Assembly (NCBI GenBank): GCA_027490345.1
Contig: JAIXYF010000400.1
Location: forward strand, 1 to 11,991
Reading direction: 5' to 3'
Length of the DNA: 11,991 nt
From: Novosphingobium sp.
GTDB taxonomy: Bacteria > Pseudomonadota > Alphaproteobacteria > Sphingomonadales > Sphingomonadaceae
Part shown: piece after piece, positions 5,974 to 11,991 of the stretch
Layout of the letters: every line of letters starts with the position of its first letter
Numbering within the stretch: the stretch's first letter is position 1
The notes under the pieces: generated by a model
Database searches by the model: none
Told to the model about the DNA's origin: nothing
Seen by the model: the letters and a program-made list of their open reading frames with translations, nothing else
Made by a program: the position numbers and the translations under genes

Positions 5974-6849
5974 ATGTGTGACGAGATGACCGAAGCCGAA
6001 AACGCCCTCTGGCTCAGCCGCCGCCAGTTTGGCGCAGCCGGTGCGAGCGCCGCCGTCCTCGCTGCCATGCCGGGCTGCTCCACAGCGCAAGACGCCCCCG
6101 CCGCAGCGCTGGCGGTGAAGAACCGCGCCGTCACCATCACCACGCCCGATGGCCAGGTCGATGCCTGGTTCTACGCCCCGGAAACCGGCAAGCATCCCGC
6201 CGTGATCCTATGGCCCGATATCGCGGGCCTTCGCGAAGCCTACAAGACGATGGCTTCGCGCCTCGCGTCCGCCGGTTATGCCGTCCTTGTCGTCAATCAC
6301 TACTATCGCGGCAGCCCTGCCCCGGTGCTCGATTCGCTCGTGGCCTGGCGCACACCCGAAGGGCAGGCCAAATTGAAGCCCCTGATCGCCGGGATCACCC
6401 CCGCCGGAACGATGAGCGATGCCCGCGCCTTCGTGGCCTGGCTCGATACCCAGCCCGAAGTGAACACCGCCAAGAAGATCGGCACCTGCGGCTATTGCAT
6501 GGGCGGCCCCTACACCGTGCGCACCGCCGCCGCCGTGCCCACCCGCGTCGGCGCTGCCGCCTCGTTCCACGGTGCGGGCCTTGTCGGCGAAGGGCCGGAC
6601 AGCCCGGTCAACTTGCTGGCGAAGACCAACGCGGGCTTCCTCATCGCCATTGCGCAAAACGACGATGCCAGCGCACCGGATGACAAGACCGCGCTGATCG
6701 CCGCTGCCAAAGCCGCTGGCCGCCCCGCCGAGGTGGAAGTCTATCCCGCGCAGCACGGCTGGTGCACCATCGATGCGCCGATCTATGACAAGGTGCAGGC
6801 TGACAAGGCGTGGGCACGCATGCTCGCGCTCTATGCCGCGAACCTCTGA
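5974..6849 (+). CDS. Dienelactone hydrolase family protein with twin-arginine signal
   Basis: Alpha/beta hydrolase of 291 residues. Residues 15-20 read SRRQFG, a Tat motif, followed by a hydrophobic stretch and PGCS at 33-36, so the protein is probably exported folded and perhaps anchored through Cys35; the lipobox is imperfect (M-P-G-C). The catalytic parts fit dienelactone hydrolases: nucleophile Cys175 in GYCMGG, acid Asp230 (or Asp231) in AQNDDAS, and base His261 in QHGW. The Asp230-His261 spacing of 31 equals the classical Asp171-His202. Where the classical enzyme has Glu36, this one shows WPDIAGL with Asp82. Family members hydrolyse dienelactones, other lactones or esters. Most dienelactone hydrolases are cytoplasmic and about 235-250 residues, so export is unusual. 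AAAGG lies 8 bases before the ATG. It starts 72 bases after the SDR and could be in the same transcript. Confidence 0.9.
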   Translation: MCDEMTEAENALWLSRRQFGAAGASAAVLAAMPGCSTAQDAPAAALAVKNRAVTITTPDGQVDAWFYAPETGKHPAVILWPDIAGLREAYKTMASRLASAGYAVLVVNHYYRGSPAPVLDSLVAWRTPEGQAKLKPLIAGITPAGTMSDARAFVAWLDTQPEVNTAKKIGTCGYCMGGPYTVRTAAAVPTRVGAAASFHGAGLVGEGPDSPVNLLAKTNAGFLIAIAQNDDASAPDDKTALIAAAKAAGRPAEVEVYPAQHGWCTIDAPIYDKVQADKAWARMLALYAANL

Positions 6850-6937
6850 AGGCGCGCATAGCGGCACAGCGGCCACACTGTCTGGTACTTTTAGGCCCGC
6901 CAAAGAGCGGCCCCCTTCCAATTCCGGTCCAGAAGCC

Positions 6938-6949
6938 TAACGCTTGTTA
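6938..6949. promoter_or_regulatory. 12-bp inverted repeat upstream of the BLUF gene, possible operator
   Basis: TAAC-GCTT-GTTA is a perfect inverted repeat with 4-bp arms, 55 bases before the BLUF start, in the largest gene-free stretch of the window (6850-7004). The arms are short, so chance is possible. The rest of the gap shows no convincing promoter or terminator. Confidence 0.2.
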
Positions 6950-7004
6950 TCGTCTTTCCAACGCGCAAAGGGTGCGATGGGGACAGGACAGGACTGGTCC
7001 GCCG

Positions 7005-7388
7005 ATGCGCTTGTGGAAGCTGTCCTACATCAGCACCGCCGTTGCCGCGCCTGACGAAGCGCTGCACCAACTTCACGAGATTTGCGCCCGCTCCGATGAT
7101 CGCAACGCGCGGGCTGGCATCTCCAGCATTGCCACGGTCCATCGCGGCCGGTTTGCGCAAGTGATCGAAGGCCCGGAGGATGCGGTGCGCGCCCTGCTGC
7201 GCCGCATCATGGGCGATCCGCGCCACCACAGCGTGCTGGTGCTCGCCGATGCGCCGCTAGTCGAGCGCCGCTATGCCGACTGGTCGATGACCTATCGCGA
7301 TCCCAAGGCCTTCATCCATGACCAGATCGACGATATCCTGAAGCAGACCGCCGATGTGGTGCGCGCGATGAAAGCCACCTGGCACTGA
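7005..7388 (+). CDS. Stand-alone BLUF-domain blue-light sensor
   Basis: A 127-residue FAD-binding photoreceptor made of one BLUF domain (about 1-97) and a C-terminal helical tail (98-127) that may dimerise or contact a partner; there is no attached enzyme domain. The photocycle residues are visible: Tyr8 (KLSYIS), Asn34 (DDRNARAG), Gln52 (GRFAQVIEGPEDAV), Trp93 and Met95 (DWSM). These match cyanobacterial Slr1694 (Tyr8, Asn32, Gln50, Trp91, Met93) with a constant shift of two. I chose the ATG at 7005, which places the first strand at residue 3 as in other short BLUF proteins. Earlier in-frame codons reach back into the hydrolase gene but encode no conserved sequence. Two AGGA motifs in a GGACA repeat (6981-6994) could bind the ribosome. 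Short BLUF proteins act by protein contacts; the partner is unknown. Confidence 0.92.
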   Translation: MRLWKLSYISTAVAAPDEALHQLHEICARSDDRNARAGISSIATVHRGRFAQVIEGPEDAVRALLRRIMGDPRHHSVLVLADAPLVERRYADWSMTYRDPKAFIHDQIDDILKQTADVVRAMKATWH

Positions 7389-7406
7389 TCGGACGCGCGC
7401 GCGCCT

Positions 7407-7805
7407 TCAATGGCGAGGTTTGGGGGCGGCTCCGCGCAAGGCGGCAAACAGCGCGAGCGAAACTGCGAGCCCGGCCAGAGTCGCCAGCACATCTTGCCAA
7501 TCGCACACCAGATTGTGGCTGAACATCTGCACCGCTTCCCAGCCCAGCAATCCCGCGCCGCTGATGAGGGCACACAGCCCAAAGCGCAGCCATTCTCGGC
7601 CTTGTGCCGCACCGGATTGCTGATCGGTCCATGCCCCTAGCAGCACGAACGTGATGGCAATCGCCGCTGCAAAGTTCGGCCCCACGCCGATCAGGTAAGT
7701 CAGTACCGCGCCGTGCCGCAAGTGCTGCTGGCGCTCTGCCTGGACAAGCGTGAGCAGCGCGAGCCCGCCCAGCCCCGTCAGGCCATAGCGCATTGACAGC
7801 TTCAT
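7407..7805 (-). CDS. Small four-helix membrane protein, VanZ-like in pattern, function unknown
   Basis: A 132-residue integral inner-membrane protein. Hydrophobic segments lie near residues 7-22, 34-59, 73-92 and 104-123. Conserved-looking polar positions between helices 3 and 4, WEAVQ (89-93) and CDWQD (101-105), recall the pattern of VanZ-like or related small membrane proteins, but I cannot name the family with confidence. I chose the ATG at 7805 over an in-frame start at 7838 because GAAGGA sits 8 bases ahead of it and the hydrophobic N-terminus then begins at once. The ribosome-binding site lies in the loop of a predicted RNA hairpin. It follows the NmrA-like gene by 37 bases, so it is probably the last gene of the oxygenase operon, and it converges on the BLUF gene with only 18 bases between. 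Confidence 0.65.
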   Translation of the reverse strand: MKLSMRYGLTGLGGLALLTLVQAERQQHLRHGAVLTYLIGVGPNFAAAIAITFVLLGAWTDQQSGAAQGREWLRFGLCALISGAGLLGWEAVQMFSHNLVCDWQDVLATLAGLAVSLALFAALRGAAPKPRH

Positions 7806-7806
7806 C

Positions 7807-7826
7807 GGCTCCGTCCTTCCGGAGCC
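7807..7826 (-). promoter_or_regulatory. RNA hairpin presenting the Shine-Dalgarno sequence of the membrane protein gene in its loop
   Basis: On the minus strand GGCTCCG-GAAGGA-CGGAGCC forms a perfect 7-bp, mostly G/C stem. The 6-base loop is exactly the ribosome-binding sequence, and the stem ends one base before the ATG. It could tune translation of this last operon gene relative to the two before it. Structure is read by eye; function is inferred. Confidence 0.5.
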
Positions 7827-7842
7827 CGAGATTAGCATGCCT

Positions 7843-8760
7843 TCAGGCGCTGCGCAGCATCTGCGCGTTATCCTCGATCATTTGCCGCACAGACCGCGCC
7901 GGATGGCCCGTCAGCTGCTCGACATCGCCCGAGCATACCTCAAGAAAACCCTCCCGGATCGCGCGGCCAAAGCTCACCATGTCATCGCTGTTCCACGGGA
8001 TTCCCGCCACGCTCTGATCGTCCACCGGGCGGCGCGGGATGCCCATCGCATCGAACATCGCATATTGCTCTTCATCAGTGGTCGAAACATAGGCAACCGG
8101 CCGCCCGGTGATCTCGGCCATCATCGACGCCACGTCGCGAAACGTCTGCAATTGCGGCCCCGTGATGTTGTAAACCTTGCCCTCATGGCCTTCGCCCAGC
8201 AGCACGGCAGCGGCGCAGGCGATGCAATCGTCGCGCCACACCATCGCCTCCAGCCCCTCACCCGCATTGCTGACCCACTGGCCGCTCTGCATCACGCCCA
8301 GACCCGCCATGAGGATCATCGCATCGGCGTAATGCGCATCGCGCAGCATGGTCCACGCCATGCCCGAGGCGCGGATCAGCGCCTCGGTCTCGATATGATC
8401 GTGGCGCACTTCCGCCGGGTTCGCCGGATCGTCGATGCCGATGAAGCTGGTATAGGCGATATGCTGCACGCCGCCCGCCGCCGCAGCATCGATCGCCGCC
8501 TTGTGCTGCACCACCCGCGCGCCGACCCGCGTGCCGGAAATCAGCAGCATCTTCTCCCCGCCGCGCACAGCTTCGGCGAGCGTTTCAGGCTTGTCGAAAT
8601 CGCCATAGCGCACGGTGCACCCCTGCGCCGCGCGGTCTGCCAGCTTGTCCGGGCTGCGCGTGATGAGGATCAGATCGGCGGCGCGCCCCGCAGCAATCAG
8701 CCGGTCGGTCAGGCCCCGGCCATAGTTGCCCGAAGCCCCGGTAATGACGAGCTTGCTCAT
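7843..8760 (-). CDS. NmrA-like / QOR2-type NAD(P)-binding protein (atypical SDR)
   Basis: A 305-residue cytoplasmic Rossmann-fold protein. Seen: LVITGASGNYGRG at 4-16 (dinucleotide-binding GxxGxxG), Arg35 after the second strand (ITRSPDK), which favours NADP(H), then YTS at 103-105, LRDAHYAD at 139-146, WRDD at 175-178 and YNITGP at 197-202. These are typical of the NmrA/quinone oxidoreductase 2 branch, which lacks the classical YxxxK pair. Members act as NADPH:quinone oxidoreductases, other reductases or redox sensors. I chose the ATG at 8760; a longer in-frame reading back to 8880 lies inside the oxygenase gene and has no conserved residues. The start overlaps the oxygenase stop by ATGA, so the two are coupled. 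It may process a product of the cleavage reaction, such as an aromatic aldehyde or a derived quinone. This is inference. Confidence 0.88.
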   Translation of the reverse strand: MSKLVITGASGNYGRGLTDRLIAAGRAADLILITRSPDKLADRAAQGCTVRYGDFDKPETLAEAVRGGEKMLLISGTRVGARVVQHKAAIDAAAAGGVQHIAYTSFIGIDDPANPAEVRHDHIETEALIRASGMAWTMLRDAHYADAMILMAGLGVMQSGQWVSNAGEGLEAMVWRDDCIACAAAVLLGEGHEGKVYNITGPQLQTFRDVASMMAEITGRPVAYVSTTDEEQYAMFDAMGIPRRPVDDQSVAGIPWNSDDMVSFGRAIREGFLEVCSGDVEQLTGHPARSVRQMIEDNAQMLRSA

Positions 8761-10226
8761 GCCGCCGAATCCAGCTGCGCCTGCGGCACCCACCAGCCAT
8801 GCACTTGCGGACGCAGCCGGTGCGGGATCGTCACCTTGGCGACCGGCCCAGCCGCGATGTTTGCGGCATCGAGCACCCACGCCTGATGCAGGAAGGCGTT
8901 GTCGCCGATCTGCTGGTCCACAATCGTCACCAGCCAGCCTTCATGCGCCGGATCGGTAGCCGGCACATGCACCGGTTCATTAAACCCGGCCATCGGCGGC
9001 AGCGCCAGCGCCTGCGGCGGTCCGCCTCGCATATCCAGCCGCAGCAGCAGATTGAACATTGCACCCACCGGCCCGCCAGCCAGCGGCGGTCCTTGCAATT
9101 CAGGGTTCATCGTCAGCATCCAGCCGTGCGTATAAGGCCGCCCCTGCGAAGCTGCCGGAATCACGGGAAAATCGCCCGGAGGCCCGATCACGCTCTCCTG
9201 AACCTCACCTCCATCAGCCTTGGGATCAACCGTCCACCGCGTCAGCGCGCCCTGCATTTCCCATGGCTGGATATGGATACCCGAAGGCTCGCGGATGAAG
9301 GCAAAGGCATTGGTGGAGTTAAGACACGCATCGAAATGCAGCAGCCCGGTCTCATCCTCCCACGCGTTCATCATGTGATAGGAATGGACGCCCTTCGGCC
9401 CCTTGAACCAGCGAAGCTCCGAAACATCGCCATAGCGCGGCATCACGCCCAGCCACGAATCCAGTTCCGGCTCATGATGCCAGTGCTCACCGCCCGCCTT
9501 CAGCCGCTCAAGATCCGCCGTAGTCGGATAGATCGGAAACAGCGCGTAGTTTTCGGAGATCGTGAAATCGTGCATCATCGCGCAGTAGGGCGCATCGAAC
9601 CACTGCTCGGATTTCAGCGCACCATCCGGCCCCACGACGCAGTAGGAAACCGTCTTCGAAGCCAACCCGTCCGCCTCATAGCCATAGAAGAACAGCTCCT
9701 TGGTGGCCGGATCGATCCGCACATGCGCGGTCATCGTCTCCGATTTCAGCGCCCCGCCGAAATCATACGAGCCCAGCGTGTCCAGCGTCTTCGGATCGAC
9801 GCGGTAGGGCCGGCCGTCTTCCTTGGTCATGAGCAGCCGCCCGGCATGCCACACCGGCGTAGTGTTGGCCACGGTGCGGTCCACCCCGGCCATGTCGGCA
9901 TCATCGGTAAACGGATTGCGATACCGGCCAAAGCGAGCCTCACCCGCCGCCTGCTCCGCCAGATAGCGCGCGGTTTCCACGAAGCGGATCGCATAATCAG
10001 CGGTGCCATCGGCGTTGAACGAAAGCCGGCTTACCATGCCATCGCCCGAAAGCGTGTGGTCGTTCTCGAACTTGGGCGGAAAGGCCGGATCGGGCACCGC
10101 GCGATAGAAACTGCCGCGCACTTCGGGTGGCAACGTCCCTTCAACGGTCAGGCCCTTGAGGCTGACTTCCTGCCCGACAGGCTCATTAAGCCCGACGAAG
10201 TACATCGTCTGCGGATACGCTCCCAT
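8757..10226 (-). CDS. Carotenoid cleavage oxygenase family, probable lignostilbene-type dioxygenase
   Basis: A 489-residue cytoplasmic non-haem Fe(II) dioxygenase of the RPE65/carotenoid oxygenase fold, which splits a C=C bond into two aldehydes. The four iron-ligand histidines sit in family motifs: His168 (TAHVRIDP), His219 (MMHDFTISEN), His284 (SYHMMNAWE) and His476 (QVHGWW). GDGMV (61-65) is also conserved. The length matches bacterial lignostilbene dioxygenases (about 480-490). Tyr102 and Lys135 fall where the stilbene-cleaving NOV1/LsdA enzymes have the Tyr and Lys that hold the substrate 4-hydroxyl (from memory, shifted by one), which favours a phenolic stilbenoid over a carotenoid. The aromatic near position 59 of those enzymes is not seen (Leu59-Ser60), so the preference may differ. 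GAGGAT lies just before the ATG. It is the first gene of a minus-strand operon and is coupled to the NmrA-like gene. Confidence 0.93.
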   Translation of the reverse strand: MGAYPQTMYFVGLNEPVGQEVSLKGLTVEGTLPPEVRGSFYRAVPDPAFPPKFENDHTLSGDGMVSRLSFNADGTADYAIRFVETARYLAEQAAGEARFGRYRNPFTDDADMAGVDRTVANTTPVWHAGRLLMTKEDGRPYRVDPKTLDTLGSYDFGGALKSETMTAHVRIDPATKELFFYGYEADGLASKTVSYCVVGPDGALKSEQWFDAPYCAMMHDFTISENYALFPIYPTTADLERLKAGGEHWHHEPELDSWLGVMPRYGDVSELRWFKGPKGVHSYHMMNAWEDETGLLHFDACLNSTNAFAFIREPSGIHIQPWEMQGALTRWTVDPKADGGEVQESVIGPPGDFPVIPAASQGRPYTHGWMLTMNPELQGPPLAGGPVGAMFNLLLRLDMRGGPPQALALPPMAGFNEPVHVPATDPAHEGWLVTIVDQQIGDNAFLHQAWVLDAANIAAGPVAKVTIPHRLRPQVHGWWVPQAQLDSAA

Positions 10227-10236
10227 AGATCCTCAT

Positions 10237-10257
10237 CCTATCAATTGTTACAATAGG
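10237..10257. promoter_or_regulatory. Inverted-repeat cluster upstream of the oxygenase gene, putative operator
   Basis: CCTAT and ATAGG flank 11 bases, and inside lies ATTGTTACAAT (10244-10254), a perfect 5-bp-arm palindrome with one central base. It is 10-30 bases upstream of the oxygenase start codon, so a bound repressor could block transcription or the leader. No good -35/-10 pair was found with it. The AT-rich block is distinct from its GC-rich surroundings. Confidence 0.4.
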
Positions 10258-10291
10258 TTTAGCGCAGCGTGCGACGATTTCAACCGATTCC

Positions 10292-10332
10292 GCAAAAGGA
10301 AAGGGCCGCCCCGCAAAAAGCAGGGCGGCCCT
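10292..10332 (-). terminator. Intrinsic terminator of the right-hand TonB receptor gene
   Basis: AGGGCCGCCC (10302-10311) pairs perfectly with GGGCGGCCCT (10323-10332) around an 11-base loop containing a run of five T on the minus strand. Reading leftward the stem is followed by TTCCTTTT. It begins 25 bases after the receptor stop codon and separates that transcript from the oxygenase operon. Confidence 0.8.
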
Positions 10333-10357
10333 CGCCGTATTCAGGAAAGCGCCCCGA

Positions 10358-11991
10358 TCAGAACGTGCGCTTGATCGAAACCGCCCAGGTGCGCGGCAGG
10401 CCGGGGTTGGCCGTGATCACGCCCAGCGGGCCCTTCACGTCCTCGACCGTGTTGTAGTAGTACTTGTTGAACACGTTCTGCACTTCGGCCGCCAGCGTCC
10501 AGCTCTTGTCCGTGCTGGTATAGCTCAGACGCACATTGCCGAGGAACCGGCCATCGACGAGGTTGGTGGCGGCGTTGAACGCCTCGGTGTACATCGAAGA
10601 CTGATAAGCGCCGTCAAACCGCGCGCTGATCACGCTGCCAGCCTTGGTCTCGTAGTCGTACTGCGCACCAACGCTCCAGTTCCACGCCGGGGTAAACGGC
10701 GTGACGTTGCTCAGCGGAACGCCGGTGGTGCCGGTGTTCTTGTACTGGAAGTTCAGGTAGCTGAGCGACCCTTCGAGCGTGAGCCCTTCGACCGGACGGA
10801 TCGTGGTTTCACCTTCCAGACCCCAGACTTCTGCCTCGCCGACGTTGGCCGGCAGCAAGCACGGCGCAGCCGGGCAGCGCGTGAGCGTCAGAATGATATT
10901 GTCGTACTTGTTGAAGAACGCCGATGCATTGAAGCGCAGCTTGCGATCAAACAAGTCGGTCTTGATGCCCGCTTCATAGGTGGTGAGCGTTTCGGGCTGG
11001 AACGACTTGATCTGGTTGCACGGAGCGAGCACGCCCGGCGGCAGCGCCGAACATTCACCCGCCGAAGGACCGAAGAACGGACGCGGGTTCACACCGCCAG
11101 CCTTGTATCCGGTCGAAACCGAGGCATAGGCGAAGACTTCAGGGCTGAAGCGGTAGTCGGTTTCCACGCGCCAATCGGTGCGCTGGCCCTTGAACTGGCC
11201 GGTCACGTTGTAGAGACCGATCAGCAGACAGTTGGGTGAGTTGCCGATGCCGGTCGGGCCAGCCGTCGGCGCGCCAAGGAAAAACTCGCACGGCAGCGGC
11301 CCGGGGATCGTGCCATCCGGGTTGGACCGGAAGTAGGTGTAATCCTTCTGGTCCCACGTGTGGCGGATGCCGCCCGTCACGCCCCAGGCATCAGTCAGAT
11401 GGAACGTGCCATTGAAGAACAGGGCCTTCGAGGTCGAAGGGGTGCTGTCCGGACCGTGGATGAAGTCGATGCCAGCATAGTTCAGGTCGACGCGTGCGTT
11501 GTAGGTGCCGTTCTGATCGAAGTAGAATCCGCCCAGCGTATACTCGATGCGCTTGTCCATGAAGCTGCCGTTGAGGCGCAGTTCCTGGCTCCATGCGCGG
11601 TGGCGCAACTTGTTGTCGAGCTGCGCAACCGGGATGGGCGAGCCGTCCTGATCGAAGCCGAAGCTCATCTTGTAGCGGCGGAACGAGGAAATCCACACCG
11701 CGCTAAGGTTGTCAGCCAGCTTCGCCGTCACGTTGCCCGTTACGCCCCAGCCGTCGAAGTTCTGGCCGTTGGTCGCCGTATAGGGCTTGAACGGCGCCTG
11801 GCTCGTCGGCGTGCGCGCATCAGTGAAGTTGGCGTAGTTGATGAAGCGCGGGTCATAGCCTGCGGGCGTAGGGCCACCGCGAGTCCCGAAACGTGTGGTG
11901 AAGGGAACAAACGCATTGTTCAGCGGAACCGCGGTGCCATCCTTGCCAACCAACCAGGGAATGCCGTCCGGCGTGGTCGAGGGACCGCCCG
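10358..11991 (-). CDS. TonB-dependent outer-membrane receptor, C-terminal part (start lies beyond right edge)
   Basis: The minus frame is open from the right edge to the TGA at 10358-10360, giving 543 complete residues with no start codon of its own; the gene begins outside the window. What is visible is the beta-barrel: repeated aromatic-rich strands such as QELRLNGSF, TLGGFYFDQNGTY, VSTGYKAGGVNPRPFF, YEAGIKTDLFDRKLRFNASAFFNKYDN and AAEVQNVFNKYYYN. The protein ends in AVSIKRTF, and this terminal Phe is the usual outer-membrane assembly signal. No plug domain or TonB box is present because they lie further right. It resembles the left-edge receptor in overall style (both contain QELR-x-NG before a DK turn) and may serve a related substrate. 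It is closed by a strong terminator and lies upstream of, but separate from, the oxygenase operon. Confidence 0.95.
   Translation of the reverse strand, partial: GGPSTTPDGIPWLVGKDGTAVPLNNAFVPFTTRFGTRGGPTPAGYDPRFINYANFTDARTPTSQAPFKPYTATNGQNFDGWGVTGNVTAKLADNLSAVWISSFRRYKMSFGFDQDGSPIPVAQLDNKLRHRAWSQELRLNGSFMDKRIEYTLGGFYFDQNGTYNARVDLNYAGIDFIHGPDSTPSTSKALFFNGTFHLTDAWGVTGGIRHTWDQKDYTYFRSNPDGTIPGPLPCEFFLGAPTAGPTGIGNSPNCLLIGLYNVTGQFKGQRTDWRVETDYRFSPEVFAYASVSTGYKAGGVNPRPFFGPSAGECSALPPGVLAPCNQIKSFQPETLTTYEAGIKTDLFDRKLRFNASAFFNKYDNIILTLTRCPAAPCLLPANVGEAEVWGLEGETTIRPVEGLTLEGSLSYLNFQYKNTGTTGVPLSNVTPFTPAWNWSVGAQYDYETKAGSVISARFDGAYQSSMYTEAFNAATNLVDGRFLGNVRLSYTSTDKSWTLAAEVQNVFNKYYYNTVEDVKGPLGVITANPGLPRTWAVSIKRTF

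Noticed and set aside
4996..6195. Minus-strand open frame of 399 codons
   Set aside because: It lies antisense to the SDR and the start of the hydrolase, both of which carry complete catalytic motifs on the plus strand.
6890..6920. Possible terminator after the hydrolase gene
   Set aside because: Only a 4-bp CCGC/GCGG pairing is visible, with no T-run after it.
6810..7004. N-terminal extension of the BLUF protein by 65 residues
   Set aside because: The extension overlaps the hydrolase end and encodes no conserved sequence; BLUF proteins start a few residues before the first strand, as from the ATG at 7005.
8761..8880. 40-residue N-terminal extension of the NmrA-like protein
   Set aside because: It lies fully inside the oxygenase gene, while the ATG at 8760 begins directly with the Rossmann strand and makes a typical ATGA overlap.
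8799..10256. Plus-strand open frame of 485 codons
   Set aside because: Antisense to the oxygenase, whose four iron-ligand His motifs are in the minus frame. The shadow product is His/Arg-rich and low in complexity.

Overview
The window looks like a chromosomal stretch from a high-GC alphaproteobacterium of the order Sphingomonadales, most likely Novosphingobium, Sphingobium or a close relative. The reasons are the two sphingomonad-style TonB-dependent receptors, a carotenoid/lignostilbene oxygenase, an MHS-type transporter, an NTF2-like enzyme and strong G/C codon bias. This assignment is inference from gene content. I saw no rRNA, tRNA, CRISPR array, transposase or phage gene. No stretch longer than 300 bases lacks a gene; the largest gap is the 155 bases before the BLUF gene.

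Layout from left to right: the N-terminal half of a TonB-dependent receptor (minus strand, cut by the left edge) is divergent from a MarR-family regulator, with a 17-bp palindrome between them. A small, AT-richer exported protein of unknown function follows and ends in a clear intrinsic terminator. Next is an NTF2/SnoaL-like enzyme (minus), divergent from an operon of an MHS-family transporter and a short-chain dehydrogenase that overlap by ATGA. The 115-bp gap between these two transcripts holds three inverted repeats and an 11-bp tandem repeat. A dienelactone-hydrolase-like protein with a twin-arginine signal and a stand-alone BLUF blue-light sensor follow on the plus strand.

Converging on the BLUF gene from the right is a minus-strand operon: carotenoid cleavage oxygenase, then an NmrA-like NAD(P)-binding protein (ATGA overlap), then a small four-helix membrane protein. 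Upstream of that operon is a strong minus-strand terminator closing a second TonB-dependent receptor, which runs off the right edge.

Taken together the genes look like an aromatic-compound uptake and catabolism cluster: outer-membrane receptors, an inner-membrane symporter, an NTF2-fold enzyme, an oxidoreductase, a double-bond-cleaving dioxygenase and a hydrolase. The most interesting reading is that the NTF2-like enzyme and the oxygenase form a diarylpropane or phenylcoumaran route, in which a cofactorless lyase makes a stilbene and the oxygenase cleaves it to two aromatic aldehydes, which the dehydrogenase or other enzymes process. This is inference from family knowledge. The substrate is not proven by the sequence.
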